From NCBI GenBank assembly GCA_963662175.1, contig OY759227.1, positions 7,410,501 to 7,474,500 on the forward strand: 64,000 bases of DNA, given 5' to 3'. The stretch comes from Aradus depressus (lineage: Eukaryota; Arthropoda; Insecta; Hemiptera; Aradidae). The translations under genes were made by a program, and so were the position numbers. This document shows positions 1 through 11,419 of this stretch, piece by piece (within the stretch, counting starts at the first letter, position 1; each line of letters begins with the position of its first letter). Under the pieces are notes generated by a model. It worked only from the letters and a program-made list of their open reading frames with translations, did not search any database and was not told the DNA's origin.

Positions 1-8
1 TTATATAT

Positions 9-887
9 TGTAATGTTCTATATTGTCCATTACATGTAATATTTAAGAAATGGAAAATAAAATACGTAAATACAATCAGTTTAGTAGACCTAAGGAAGGT
101 TACTGGGGGTTATCTAATCGATTTGTACAAGGGTCGATATAGTTTCAAAATATATCAAATCATTTATTTCAATTATGTCATAAAATTAAATGTTAGGCTA
201 ATAATTGGTTAACAATAAATGTAAGCAATTAGGATTGTATACGGGAATATGAAAGTGGTATAAAAAAAACCAGATGTTTAGTGCTAAAGGCTGTAAAAAT
301 TGTGGCCAATGACGGAGCTGAATCCAAAACGAGAGTGAAGTGGGCTGTCCCCTCGTGGAATGAGTGGGTTTTTTATCAGCTCTGTTCAGAGTAGGTAGTA
401 GATGTATGAGAGAACTGTGCAGAGAGAGATGGGTCAGTGAAAGTGAGTGTGGTGAATGGTAGAAAATGTAAGTGATCTCTTAAAGGCTGTGATAAGAAGG
501 AAGAGTAGCTGAAATACTTGGAATCCAGAAGAGAGGAGAGGACGTGGCCGCAGTTGCGACACCCCATATTCAACGTACCACGCTGGAGACATCATGTTAC
601 CCACCAGCACAATAGAAGAAAAGAAAGCTGTACCGCAGGTTTAGTTGAATGTTGTGTTTACAAAGAAAAATCTCGATGTCTGTAAAATTTATGTGATACT
701 AACCCATAAAAAATGTGTCATGATGAAATTTAAAATAAAAGAAAAATGTAACAAATTATATTAAAGTAATTATTTTCATTCATAAATCATACATAACCCG
801 GTCCTCTAATAATCGTTATTGTATATAACTATTATTCATATAAATTTAAATTAGAATATCAAGTAGCGCAATATAATGAACGTTACA
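9..887 (+). repeat. 5' LTR of E1
   Basis: This is 879 bp with TG...CA ends (TGTAATGTTC to GAACGTTACA). It pairs with 3673-4551 at identical length, differing at only a few bases, for example a short A-run near its 3' end. Similar LTRs imply a fairly recent insertion. A minus-strand 65-codon frame inside it is identical in the other LTR and is not a gene. Confidence 0.9.
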
Positions 888-889
888 AA

Positions 890-972
890 TGTCGCTTCGA
901 ACAGGGACTTGAAAAATTAAGGACTTGAAACATTAAGGACTTGAAATATTAAATTTTTATATGGCGCCCGAA
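890..972 (+). promoter_or_regulatory. Primer-binding-site region with two PBS-like segments
   Basis: Just after the 5' LTR lies TGTCGCTTCGAACAGGGAC (890-908), whose complement looks like a tRNA 3' end with a T-arm. At 962-972 there is TGGCGCCCGAA, the classical start of a tRNA-Lys-type primer site. Between them the motif GGACTTGAAA repeats three times at about 16-bp spacing (905-952). The real primer site cannot be chosen by eye. Confidence 0.45.
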
Positions 973-1064
973 AAGAAAATTATAAAAGGACCTTATGTAT
1001 AATTTTGTAAAAAAATATTTGTAAAAAATTAATTTTAAAACTGTATAAAAAGTTAGCGTCCAAA

Positions 1065-1943
1065 ATGGCCGACTATAATAGAGGTTCTCAGAGAACGAAT
1101 CCGAACAATAATGGCGGACAAAATAGAATAACTTATGATAATTGCCTTCAGCCGGAGAGTGAGACAAATGTAAGTTTAAACACCATGATGGAAATGATAA
1201 TAAAAAATTTTAATGAAGTAAACGTAAAATTTGAAATGCAATCAAAAAATTTTAATGAAATAAAGGTAGAACTAAAGTCAAAAATTGAGGAATTAAAGGA
1301 AGACGTAAGCATAAAATTTGAAAATGTAAAAAAGAATGTAAACAAACGTTTCGATCAATTTAATAAAATTGCTGATCTGAAATTTAGTGATCAAAGTTTA
1401 GAAATAAATCATACATGTGAACAATTAAATAATAAGATAGAAAGTGCGGTAGAAGCTGTCGAGAGTAAATTAAATCGAAATATGAGTGTAGAGGGACAGG
1501 AAAATGGAGAAATAAAGGAAAATATAAACATCAATAAGGTGCTAGAGAAATTTAAATATATTACAATTCAAATAACAAATGGTAGTGTGGTGAAAAGACC
1601 GAATCATAATAAAAATAAAGAAACAAGGAAATTATACAATAAAAAAATCACAAACTTAAGAAAACATGAGATAAATAAAATTAAAAGTTCTAGAAAGATC
1701 GGATATGGAAAAACAAATTTTCATAGATGTGTAAATAAACGTAACTATAACAAGTGTAAAAAACTTGAGTTCAAAAATAATCATAATAAAAATAATTTGA
1801 AAAATTCGAAAACAAAATATCTACGTCAAAGAAATAAACGAATAAAGAAAAAGATAAGTTTAAACATTAGTAACAAATTTAGAAAAATAGATAATCGAAA
1901 ACTAAATTATAAATATAAAAGAAAGAAAATAATAAATGTTTAA
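1065..1943 (+). CDS. Gag-like coiled-coil basic protein of E1
   Basis: A 292-aa frame begins MADYNRG 177 bp after the 5' LTR. Residues of about 35-150 are heptad-like and rich in Lys, Glu, Asn and Ile (coiled coil, with repeated K-F-E-x-x-x-K-N-F-N-E units). From about residue 175 the chain becomes extremely basic and Asn/Lys-rich, suggesting an RNA-binding tail in place of zinc knuckles. No Gypsy capsid core, protease or RT follows before a long non-coding stretch. It resembles in layout the gag frames at 6584-7366 and 40359-41229, all starting with a short acidic or polar leader and a coiled coil. A Gag role is inferred from position. The high AT content makes the basic tail uncertain as true protein. 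Confidence 0.55.
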   Translation: MADYNRGSQRTNPNNNGGQNRITYDNCLQPESETNVSLNTMMEMIIKNFNEVNVKFEMQSKNFNEIKVELKSKIEELKEDVSIKFENVKKNVNKRFDQFNKIADLKFSDQSLEINHTCEQLNNKIESAVEAVESKLNRNMSVEGQENGEIKENININKVLEKFKYITIQITNGSVVKRPNHNKNKETRKLYNKKITNLRKHEINKIKSSRKIGYGKTNFHRCVNKRNYNKCKKLEFKNNHNKNNLKNSKTKYLRQRNKRIKKKISLNISNKFRKIDNRKLNYKYKRKKIINV

Positions 1944-3661
1944 CCGATGAAATTTTGGATATTAAAAATTGCTTGTCTAGGATTATGATCTGGAACTATA
2001 AAATGTAACATTGAGATTAATAAAAAAAAAAAAAAATAAACATAGAAAGTATCAGTCAATATGTTAAATTATGTCGAAATGAATAATTGCAAAATAAAAT
2101 GATATAATTAATTAATGAAAAATGTACCTGAGATTTGATATCACAATTTTATCTGTCAAGAATTGTTTGCATGTAAAATTTGAGTTAATAAAAATCAATA
2201 AAAAATTAATGTAAACAAAGAAGTTGTCACTCGAGATGTAAATAGGGTCTAATTAATAAATAATTGAAAGTAAAGAATAAATTAAACTAAAGTTAGAAAT
2301 AAAAATATGGAGCGTAAGAGAAATGATATGGCAACTAAGTCTTTGCAAGTTGAACTGATAAATAGATAAAGGATAAGACAGCTGTTAGAGTCTTTTATGA
2401 TAAACAACTGATATTTGTAAACAGCCCAACAAATGTCAATATTGGGTGTGTGTTTTATTTTATGGTATGTCTTGTTATATTTTAATATGATGTATGCTAT
2501 TTTTGTTGTGTTAGAGTGGTTGTATTATGAAATAGGTAATAATGACCAATTTTGGGTCTGAGACTGATTAATGAATATTATAGTGGGTGATGTTCTGTCA
2601 TAGAATAAAAAAAAAATTATATAATTAAAATTAGATGTAAATAATGTTTAGTTTACTCTGCATTCTGTACAGAATATTTTTGATTTTAAATGTTTTTAAA
2701 TAAAAACATATTTATTTATTGAAATATTATATTTATGGTGGTTATTTTTATGGGAAATTTTATAATAAGGGTTAGTCTCGAGTTCAACTATTTATTGATA
2801 TTTATGCATGCATTTTTTTTATGGTATTGGTGATAAAAGGGTAATAATAAAAAAAAAAAAAAAAAAAAAAAATATTAGTTTAAAGGGTTTGTTATTGTTA
2901 TTAAACCGTAATTGTCAACAACGTGGGCCATGTTGATTTAAGGAGTTTGGCGTCCTTACGGAAATGAGCAATATTAACCCACAAATGGTTTTTGAGAGCG
3001 ATAATCGCTAGTAGTTTCAGAATAATAAGTGATGAAATTAGAACATCCACATGGATGCATAGATTACAAACGTTAAAAAAAAAAAAAAAAAAATTTTTTA
3101 ATCATAACCTTGTAAGTAATTCAGTATAATAATAATAATAATAATAAATAAAAAAAAAAAATTTTTTAAGTGAAAAGGGGAAAATGTTATAAGAATATTT
3201 TTTTTTAAGAATATCATCTTAAGAGCATTATATATAAAAATTAGTGCAGTAAATCAATAGGGAAAGTAAGTCGAGATAGCGTAAATAAAAGTAGTAAAAT
3301 ATAAATAATTATCTGAGTTATGTCTAATTGTGACAGTGATGTTATTGATAAATGGAATATTAAATAATAAATAAATAAAGTAATTTAAGAAAGTAAATCT
3401 AATATAACATTATGGTAAGACGTAAACAAAATAATTGAATTGGATTTGTTACCTAATTGTTGTTTAATATTATTAAAGAGAGTTACCTTGAAGAATGTAT
3501 TCCATAATAGACAAAAAATTTGTGTGTAATTAATTAATTATAGAAACTGGGTCACCATGTTATTTTGAGTCGCCAAGTGGTACAAATAACCATAAGATCA
3601 TGAAATAGTTTGGTACTAAACACTTATGTAAGCAAATGAATGATATATTTTAATATTTTTA
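1944..3661 (+). other. Non-coding interior of E1
   Basis: About 1.7 kb of very AT-rich DNA with no frame worth calling. It contains poly-A tracts (around 2024, 2850 and 3078), an (AAT) run near 3130 and scattered stop codons. It takes the place where protease, RT and integrase would lie in a complete element. Confidence 0.7.
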
Positions 3662-4551
3662 GCAGAGGGCAATGTAATGTTCTATATTGTCCATTACATG
3701 TAATATTTAAGAAATGGAAAATAAAATACGTAAATACAATCAGTTTAGTAGACCTAAGGAAGGTTACTGGGGGTTATCTAATCGATTTGTACAAGGGTCG
3801 ATATAGTTTCAAAATATATCAAATCATTTATTTCAATTATGTCATAAAATTAAATGTTAGGCTAATAATTGGTTAACAATAAATGTAAGCAATTAGGATT
3901 GTATACGGGAATATGAAAGTGGTATAAAAAAAACCAGATGTTTAGTGCTAAAGGCTGTAAAAATTGTGGCCAATGACGGAGCCGAATCCAAAACGAGAGT
4001 GAAGTGGGCTGTCCCCTCGTGGAATGAGTGGGTTTTTTATCAGCTCTGTTCAGAGTAGGTAGTAGATGTATGAGAGAACTGTGCAGAGAGAGATGGGTCA
4101 GTGAAAGTGAGTGTGGTGAATGGTAGAAAATGTAAGTGATCTCTTAAAGGCTGTGATAAGAAGGAAGAGTAGCTGAAATACTTGGAATCCAGAAGAGAGG
4201 AGAGGACGTGGCCGCAGTTGCGACACCCCATATTCAACGTACCACGCTGGAGACATCATGTTACCCACCAGCACAATAGAAGAAAAGAAAGCTGTACCGC
4301 AGGTTTAGTTGAATGTTGTGTTTACAAAGAAAAATCTCGATGTCTGTAAAATTTATGTGATACTAACCCATAAAAAATGTGTCATGATGAAATTTAAAAT
4401 AAAAGAAAAATGTAACAAATTATATTAAAGTAATTATTTTCATTCATAAATCATACATAACCCGGTCCTCTAATAATCGTTATTGTATATAACTATTATT
4501 CATATAAATTTAAATTAGAATATCAAGTAGCGCAAAAAAATGAATGTTACA
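3662..4551 (+). repeat. Polypurine tract and 3' LTR of E1
   Basis: A short purine-rich run GCAGAGGGCAA (3662-3672) directly precedes the 3' LTR (3673-4551, 879 bp). The tract is the expected plus-strand primer. The following bases ATAT match those before the 5' LTR. Confidence 0.8.
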
Positions 4552-4602
4552 ATATATATTAGATATATAAATTAGGGAATGGGGGGAAATTATTATATAT
4601 AG

Positions 4603-6095
4603 TGTAGAGATATCAAAAGTTGACATTCTCATTTCACATTATTTTTTTTTTTACCTGTCTTTTTTGTGGATTTGCCACAAAGTATATTTGTCAGAGTGGG
4701 CAAATTGGTGAAGCCTTCCTTCCGTGACTTTGTATATATATATCGCCAACTATCTATAATTTTTCACTGAAAGTAAGACACAAAATAGTACTAACCAGAC
4801 AGACGTGAATCAAAGAATGCAAGTAGAATTTTTAATTATAATATACCTGCTTATAGTTGTATGTAATTTCGCCATATATAAGTAGAAAATGGACGATGAA
4901 AAATATGTATATTGTGTAAATATTGTTGTTTTGTGTCTCTTGGTGACAAAACAGTATCAAGAACCTTGTGAATTAGTGTTTGTGCGAAAAATATAAATAG
5001 ACAATAATAACAAGGATAACCCGGATGAAACCTGCCTTGTTTCTCAGACACTTCGTTCCCAGATATATTTCAAGAATATTACCTTTTATTTTTGTATGCT
5101 CAATTCCACCTGAGATGAATTTTTATCACCCAAAATTAATTGTGGATAATAAAAAAAAAATAGAAAAGAGACGTATACAGTACTCCTGAAGAATATTCCA
5201 TCAAAATATACAAGATTGGCAGCGGAAATTCACCTCCATTATCATCCGCTAACGTTATTTGTTTTCGAACATTCTAGAACGTTCCAAATGGACAGATTTC
5301 AGATCGTCAGTTGCTTGTCAGGTCCTGAAGGGATAGCGTGTTGGAGAGGGCTTCTCTTCAAGACTTACAATTACTCAAAAAGTTTTGTCCAAACAAGTGT
5401 CCTCCCTTCTTATGAACGCAAGCTGGATCTGCGGACCACCTATGCAGTTCGTATTATTAATCTAATTGAAATTCAATCATCCACCATTTGCACTATGAAC
5501 CTTCAGCTATTTCTCCGGTAAAAGACTTCCATATTCATCTCACCAAATTCATCTTTTGAACATCCATTTTCCTGTATCTATGTTTTATGAATTCCAGTCC
5601 ACCTCTACCATGATGTAAATATCCCAACTCTAAAGGAGCAGTTGAAGCCATCATTCAACCCTAAATGTCCTCGATCTTTCTGGCGGAATCGACTGGACAT
5701 TTTTCCAAGGATTCGGGTGAAGTTGAACAATTTTTTTTTAGTCATCAAGAGAGTTTTGTCGAATTTATTTTATTTCATAATCTCAGTGATTCAAAAATTT
5801 TTTGCATTTGCCTGTAGATATATATATATCTTCTATTGTTTGTTAAATTCATAATGTCGTCTATGTGGCCATTATCTTATGTTATATTATCATTCTCTTT
5901 TGGTAAAGTACCTATATGTTAATTTATAATTGTATGTGTACATTTCAATGAGATCGCTCACTACAGAATTTAGACTTACATTACTCTTCTAGTGTAAGAG
6001 TCGGGGAAATTAACCCTTAATTTAATAAAAACACTTGATAATTCTAAAGTTTTTTTGTTCAGCGCCTCACGCAAATCTCATTATATATATTTACA
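4603..6095 (+). repeat. 5' LTR of F (end approximate)
   Basis: It runs from TGTAGAGATATC to about TTTACA at 6095, roughly 1.5 kb. Its last part (GTTCAGCGCCTCACGCAAATC, 6057 on) recurs at 11373 beyond the inserted LINE, confirming it belongs to the LTR. The frames inside it (for example around 5216 and 5642) show no recognisable protein. The 50 bp before it, with AATGGGGGGAAATTATTATATATAG, recur near 9476 and may be an older internal end. Confidence 0.6.
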
Positions 6096-6583
6096 TGATT
6101 TTTTTGTTATGTATTTTTTTTTGGTTTTCAATTTATAATATACATTTCCTTTAAAGTCGTGAGTTATTATTTACATTTCTAATTTTTCTTCAATTGTTTG
6201 ATGGAAGGGCAGTTTTTATAGAGTGTAAGCTTTGTTCAGGCTGATCATCCTATAATATACAACCAAATTAATACCACAAGCGGTTTGAAACATTGTGTTG
6301 TCCACGATCCGAAATCTTGGTGGGCCCATGAAAACCCTTTGGATTAGTATATCTCTTTCCACTCTTTGTACACCCGGGCATCACCCTGTGACATTGAGGG
6401 AAATTCTTTTTTGCAGCATTTGGTTGCCAGGTGAGACGGAGTTTCGAACCCGCACCCAAAGGTAATTGCATTTTTGGCATACCCTTGTGGAGATCAGACT
6501 TAGGTCGATAAATCCAAGGTTTTCGGAGGACGGCGCAGGTTGCGAATCGCTTGGAAGAAAAATCAGGGGATTTTGAGTGAGCG
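6096..6583 (+). other. Leader of element F
   Basis: About 490 bp between the 5' LTR and gag. TGGTTGCCAGGTGAGAC (6420-6436) and TTTCGAACCCGCACCC (6442 on) look like pieces complementary to a tRNA, so a primer site may be here, but it lies far from the LTR. Nothing else is evident. Confidence 0.3.
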
Positions 6584-7366
6584 ATGTCAGACAAAGGTGA
6601 GTTAGGTCAAACTATGGAGCAGGTAGTCGGTGAAGACGAAATTATTAGTGACAAAATTACCAGACTTGACGAAACAGAAAAGACTGTAGAGATTGACGAA
6701 CAGATGGAAAGTACGGAGGTTGAGTTTGACAATAGACCAGTAGCAATGGAAACCAGATCTAAGAAAAGGGCCAGAGAGGCCGAGGTAGTATCTCCATTGG
6801 ACGTAAAATCCCTTATGGATTTTATGGTGAAGTTAAATTTAGATTTAAAACCCGAATTAAAGAACACTACTGAGAGTATGAAAGAAGACAATTTAAATTT
6901 GAGAACAGATTTAGGAAATAAAATTAGTAATTTAGACCAATCTCTCAATAACAAAATTTCTGATTTAGATAAAAAGGTTCAATGTTTACGAGAAGATAAT
7001 AATAAATTAAAATCAGAGTTAGGGAACCAAATTGAAGTTTTGGAAAATAGTGTGCATGGAAAGTTTATGAAGTTTCAAGAAGAGTTAGGTTGTATGGATA
7101 GTAGGCTCTCCCAAGGTCAGCAAGCATTAGAGAATACAGTAAGGATGGAGATCGGGTCTATAAAGTCCGAGGTTGAAAATTTAAATCAGCTGGCCGGGGC
7201 AAACCATCTAGCCATTGAGAAAGTACAATATCAGCTAGGGGAGGAACAGACCCAAATTTTAGAGAAAGAGGTGGAGGAAGAGAGTAAAAAGGTAGGAAAA
7301 TTAGTATTAAGTGAAATTCAAGAAAATAGGATGAATGTGGATGGACAGAGTGAAGGAACATTTTGA
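6584..7366 (+). CDS. Gag-like coiled-coil protein of F
   Basis: A 260-aa frame begins MSDKGELG. The first 60 residues are acidic; residues 62-68 hold a basic patch (RSKKRAR) that could act in nuclear import. From about 80 to 240 the chain is a long heptad-type coiled coil built of short repeats such as LGNKISNLDQSLNNKISDLDK. There is no zinc knuckle. The frame ends just before a second, very basic frame (to 7650) that overlaps it and probably is its displaced C-terminus. Gag function is inferred from position after the LTR and from similarity of plan to the frames at 1065 and 40359. Confidence 0.55.
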   Translation: MSDKGELGQTMEQVVGEDEIISDKITRLDETEKTVEIDEQMESTEVEFDNRPVAMETRSKKRAREAEVVSPLDVKSLMDFMVKLNLDLKPELKNTTESMKEDNLNLRTDLGNKISNLDQSLNNKISDLDKKVQCLREDNNKLKSELGNQIEVLENSVHGKFMKFQEELGCMDSRLSQGQQALENTVRMEIGSIKSEVENLNQLAGANHLAIEKVQYQLGEEQTQILEKEVEEESKKVGKLVLSEIQENRMNVDGQSEGTF

Positions 7367-7650
7367 TGTTGTTAGACAAAACAAACGAACAGACTGAGGA
7401 AAACAAACAAAAGACAAACTTTAAATTTAAAGAAAATATAGTAGAAACCTACAGACAAACTGGAAATAGAAAGAAGGCTAATAAAAGATATAAGAACAAT
7501 TTTAAAAAGAGAGTAAAAGAATTTGAACAGGTATTAAGGACAAAATTAACGCTGAATCAATATTTAGAAAAGAGGGATGGGATGTTTAGAGACACCATTC
7601 GCCGGGGCATCCGGAAAAAGAAAGAATTAAATTTGGGCTTTGCAATATAA
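7363..7650 (+). pseudogene. Basic C-terminal part of F gag
   Basis: A 95-codon Lys/Arg/Asn-rich frame overlaps the end of the gag frame by 4 bp in another phase. The composition matches the basic tail of the E1 gag (1065-1943), so a frameshift in one gag gene is more likely than a separate gene. After it the sequence drops directly into integrase, with no protease or RT. Confidence 0.4.
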
Positions 7651-7730
7651 TTGCATTAGCCACTTTTTATGGTGAACATATTTTTTTTTTGCAACTCGAA
7701 TGAGTTTGGGGAAATGACTGACAGACTAAC

Positions 7731-8053
7731 ATGACAGAATGTTGGTGGATCATGGGACTCAATTCACTAGCAGGCTCTGGCAGGATAGTCTGTTTCGACT
7801 CGACATTCAGTTGGTCTTCGCCTCTGTGCGACACCCCAGGAGTAACCTGTCGGAACGCGTGAACCGGGAGGTCGGAAATTTCATGCGTCTTTTACTTCCT
7901 GAAAGGCATAATTCATGGCCTAACCATTTGCCCAATATTGAATTCATCCTTAATAATACATATCATAGTACCATCAAGGCCTATCAACAACAAACCCTTC
8001 AGAATTCTAGTACCCTTACACTTACACAAAATATTTATCACCCATGTGCATGA
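7731..8053 (+). pseudogene. Duplicated integrase catalytic segment of F
   Basis: This holds part of a Gypsy integrase core: the second catalytic Asp (LVDHGTQFTS) and the Glu region (HPRSNLSERVNREV). The same stretch of about 260 bp is repeated almost identically at 8411-8669. The copy breaks off after NNTYHSTIKAY and runs into the HHCC region of the second copy, so the order here is core fragment, then zinc domain, then full core. It cannot make a working integrase. Confidence 0.75.
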
Positions 8054-9075
8054 AACCTATCTGCACATTGGTACACTGAAACTTTTTAACATTATCAACC
8101 AACACTATCACATAACAAACTTGATAGGGGGCATACGTAAAATCCTTCGTTCGTGCCATAAGTGACAGCTAAATAAGGTGTCAAATCGCACCTACCAAGC
8201 AGAATATAAGTGGATTAAGACCACAGCACCACTGGAATTAGTTAGTGTGGATTATCTTGGACCACTCCCCAGAGGGAAAGGATCCGTCAAGTATGTTCTC
8301 GTTTTCGTAGATAATTTTTCTAAATTTGTTAAAATGTATGCAACCCGGGTAGCAACTGTAGGCGGCTGTTCGGAAGTTGCATCGGTTTGTCAGCGAGGTG
8401 GGCACACCTGACAGAATATTGGTGGATCATGGGACTCAATTCACTAGCAGGCTCTGGCGGGATAGTCTGTCTCGACTCGACATTCAGTTGGTCTTCGCCT
8501 CTGTGCGACACCCCAGGAGTAACCTGTCGGAACGCGTGAACCGGGAGGTCGGAAATTTCATGCGTCTTTTACTTCCTGAAAGGCATAATTCGTGGCCTAA
8601 TCATTTGCCCAAAATTGAATTCATCCTTAATAATACATACCATAGTACCATCAAGGCCTATCCTTGTGAGGTTCTTACAGGGCAAAAACATATAACCCCA
8701 TGGTCACACATATTTTCTAAGTTAGTTCAGGTGAACCCAGGCCAATTAGATCCTTATTTGAAGGACTTGGATTTATTTCGGCTGCGCAATAGGGTGGAAC
8801 GCAACATCCAAAGGACAGGGGAGACAAGGGCAACATTTTTTAACGAGGGCAACATTTTTCATAATTTTAAAATCGGAGATCTTGTTTTGATCAAGTCAAC
8901 TCGTATAGCCCATCAGGCACATAAATTTAAACCGTTATTTGAAGGACCTTTTAAAATAGTACACTCCTACGGGAATACCACCTTTTTATTAGTTTATCCG
9001 ATGGATGAAAACATCAAAAGGGGAAAATTTCACGCAAATTTAATGAAGCCATACCATCTGCCAGAGAAGGCCTAA
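8040..9075 (+). pseudogene. Gypsy integrase of F
   Basis: Starting near 8040 there is an HHCC-like zinc domain (HETYLHIGTLKL... then a Cys codon followed by TGA where the next Cys-containing stretch should continue). The core follows: first Asp in SVDYLGPLP, second Asp in LVDHGTQFTS, Glu in LSERVNREV. Then comes a C-terminal domain with GDLVLIKS and FEGPFKIVHSYGNTTF, ending HLPEKA. A frameshift at about 8380 separates the first Asp from the rest, and a TGA at about 8164 breaks the zinc domain. The family role is insertion of LTR-element cDNA. Confidence 0.8.
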
Positions 9076-9915
9076 ATGTCTACATCATTTGAACTTTTTT
9101 TTTATAATTTAATTATTTTTTTTGTTAATAAAATATAAGATTATACCTAAAATTCAATATACTTAAATTCATAATTAATGGAGTGAACATAAAGTTTTTT
9201 TTTTTTATATATATTTGATTTGTTTAAGTCATCTATTAAAGGCAAAGTAATATATTCTATTCGTACGTAATTTGTGAAAGGGAGGATGGATCCGGAGATT
9301 TATGATGAAAAAATTTACTTAATTCCATATCCATTGTTTCATCGAGTAAATGTGTACGTTTTTCTTTTGTGCATTCCAACCACCCGGCCATGTTCCGGAA
9401 AAGTAAAATCTTGTGAGAAGTGTTTCGTTTTCTCCCGAAGATTATATATATATATTAGATATATATAAATTAGGGAATGGGGGGAAATTATTATATATAG
9501 AGATACATGTGTATCTGTCGACGTAATTTGAGAGTAGGTAGAAAGCCACCTCAAGAATAATTAGTTAGGAAGTGAACTGCTGTGAATAGGGGTCCTTATA
9601 GTATTGATATTTTTTTTTTGATCGAGTGACCAAATGGGCTCGAAATAGGGTACGAACCCTTAGTAGGATGATATCGCTGGGAGAAACCGAAAGGAAAATT
9701 TGTTTTAATTTATGAAATATATAATTTGTCTTTAATTGTGGCCCGTGTGCACAAAGGCGAAGCGAGGTAATGTATAATTGCGGATCCATCAGTGGAAGGC
9801 GTTGCTACAGAATAAAAAATTCAATTGTTTTTCAACCCGTCTGATTCGTTTCCTTATGTCACTCCATCCGGATTTTTCAATTTAATTTTATTCTCAAAAT
9901 TAACGGGGGGAATAA
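9076..9915 (+). other. 3' untranslated region and polypurine tract of F
   Basis: No convincing gene. It contains TA-rich runs, a repeat of the segment found at 4560-4602 (near 9460-9500), and a final polypurine tract ACGGGGGGAATAA (9903-9915) directly before the 3' LTR. Confidence 0.55.
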
Positions 9916-10506
9916 TGTAGAGATATCAAAAGTTGACATTCTCATTTCACATTATTTTTTTTTTACCTGTCTCTTTTGTGGAGTTGCCACAAATTATATT
10001 TGTCAGAATGAGCAAATTAATGAAGCCTTCCTTCCGTGACTTTATATGTATAGATCACCAACTATCTAATAATTTTCCATTGAAAGTAAGACACAAAATA
10101 ATACTAACCAGACGGACGTGAATCAAAAAATGCAAGTAGAATTTTCAATAATAACATACCTGCTTATAGTTTGTATTGTAATTTCGCCATATATATGTAG
10201 AAAATGGACAATGAAAAATATGTATATTGTGTAAATATTGTTGTTTTGGGTCTCTTGGTGACAAAACAGTTTCAAGAACCTTGTGAATTAGTGTTGAAAA
10301 AATAGAAAAGAGACGTATACAGTACTCCAGAAGAATATTCCTTCAAAATATACAACAATGGCAGCGGAAATGCACCTCGATTTTCATCCGCTAACTTCAT
10401 TTGTTTTCGAACCTTCTAGAACGTTCCAGATGGACAGGCTCAGATCGTCAGTCGGGGAATTTAACCCTTAATTTAATAAAAACACTTTGATAATTGTAAA
10501 GTTTTT
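9916..10506 (+). repeat. 3' LTR of F, first part
   Basis: It starts TGTAGAGATATC like the 5' LTR and follows it closely to about 10450, then jumps to the 5' LTR's distal part (CGGGGAATTTAACCC), so several hundred bp are deleted. It is cut at 10506 by a LINE; the remainder resumes at 11362-11419. Confidence 0.65.
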
Positions 10507-10509
10507 TTT

Positions 10510-10541
<32 letters not shown>

Positions 10542-11361
10542 TTCTTGGCCTTAGCTTTTCACCATAGCCAGTCTATGTAGTATTAAATTTAGACTCTTGC
10601 ATTCACCGACCCTAAAAACTGCACAATACTACCATATATCTCAGTATTGTTTGATGCCAATAATGTGGTGTAGCAAAAAGGCTGTGTTACCAATTTCTCT
10701 GCAGTGGATAACATTGTTAATCGCTCTATTTGGTACTTGTTGCAACTCATAATAATGTGCTCCAGAGTCTCGACCTCGTCACAATGCCTACACTTGGAGG
10801 TTTCGGTCAGACCTATTCTGTGAAGATACCATCCACAAATACCGTGGTTAGCTCTCAGTCGGCAAATTGACCTACAAAAGTCCTTCGTCAGATTTTCTCC
10901 ATGGAACCATGGTTTGAGCTGAGCTTGTGGATTAATTTTCTTAAAAAATGATCCTTTCTCCGAAGAAGCGTACTCCTGCTGCCAATCGAACCACAATCTC
11001 TTCCTCACCTCTCCAAACAAGTCTATATAGGGAAGACAGGACTTGCCCAGGGCTGTCCCCTCTGAGACTGCTCTCCTCGCCAAACTGTCCGCCATCTCAT
11101 TGCCCTTAATACCCGCATGTCCCTTCACCCAAACAAACCTAACTCTTGTTCCTTTATTCTCAAGCAAGCAGACACTTTCTACGATCTCCAATACAATGTT
11201 GTTGATATTCTTATAAGTGAAATTGCTTAGTTGCCCTAACGAGAGTTGACTATCGCTGAAAATAACCAAATTTCTAATTTCATCCATCTTCAAAGCATAT
11301 TTGAGGGACTCTAAAATAGCTATAAGTTCGGCATACACCACAGAGAAACAAGATGGTAAAG
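10507..11361 (-). mobile_element. 5'-truncated LINE fragment
   Basis: A minus-strand LINE 3' end is inserted in the F LTR. Its poly-A tail appears as a long T-run at 10507-10543. The ten bases TAAAGTTTTT occur at both edges (10497-10506 and 11362-11371), a typical LINE target duplication. Confidence 0.8.
10589..11361 (-). pseudogene. LINE ORF2 C-terminus: RNase H plus CCHC motif
   Basis: About 255 codons read from the LINE's truncated start. The first half is a type I RNase H domain: YAELIAILESLKYAL (with the Glu), VIFSDSQLSLGQL (Asp), and VKGHAGIKGNEMADSLAR (His and final Asp). The second half has the C-terminal zinc motif of Jockey/I-type LINEs, CRHCDEVETLEHIIMSC. The endonuclease and RT domains are missing because of 5' truncation. 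The first ten codons of the open frame are actually LTR sequence. It has no function alone; a passenger copy of a retroposon with RNase H. Confidence 0.85.
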
Positions 11362-11419
11362 TAAAGTTTTTGTTCAGCGCCTCACGCAAATCTATAGACT
11401 CATTCTATATATATATATA

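Larger units (their letters stand above)
9..4551 (+). mobile_element. Gag-only LTR retrotransposon E1
   Basis: Two 879-bp direct repeats bound this element. Both begin TGTAATGTTC and end in GTTACA, and they are nearly identical. The flanks read ATAT on both sides, consistent with a 4-bp Gypsy-type target duplication, although the site is a TA-repeat so the exact length is ambiguous. The 2.8-kb interior holds one gag-like frame and no protease, reverse transcriptase or integrase, so it is a non-autonomous (LARD-like) element needing help in trans. Confidence 0.85.
4603..11419 (+). mobile_element. Defective Gypsy-type LTR element F
   Basis: Direct repeats starting TGTAGAGATATCAAAAG occur at 4603 and 9916, the second right after a GGGGGG-containing polypurine tract. 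The interior has a coiled-coil gag and two overlapping copies of an integrase region but no protease or RT, so about half of pol is missing. The 3' LTR lacks a segment of several hundred bp present in the 5' LTR, is interrupted by a LINE at 10507, and ends in a TA microsatellite where element G inserted. Confidence 0.7.

Noticed and set aside
376..573. 65-codon minus-strand frame, repeated at 4040-4237
   Set aside because: It lies inside both LTRs of E1 and is identical only because the LTRs are; no domain, so not a gene.
5216..5854. Frames of 70-100 codons in the F LTR
   Set aside because: No domain and absent or broken in the other LTR.
9640..9670. tRNA-like T-arm phrase (GGTACGAACCCTTAG)
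   Set aside because: No acceptor, D or anticodon stem around it; probably chance or part of a primer-site copy.
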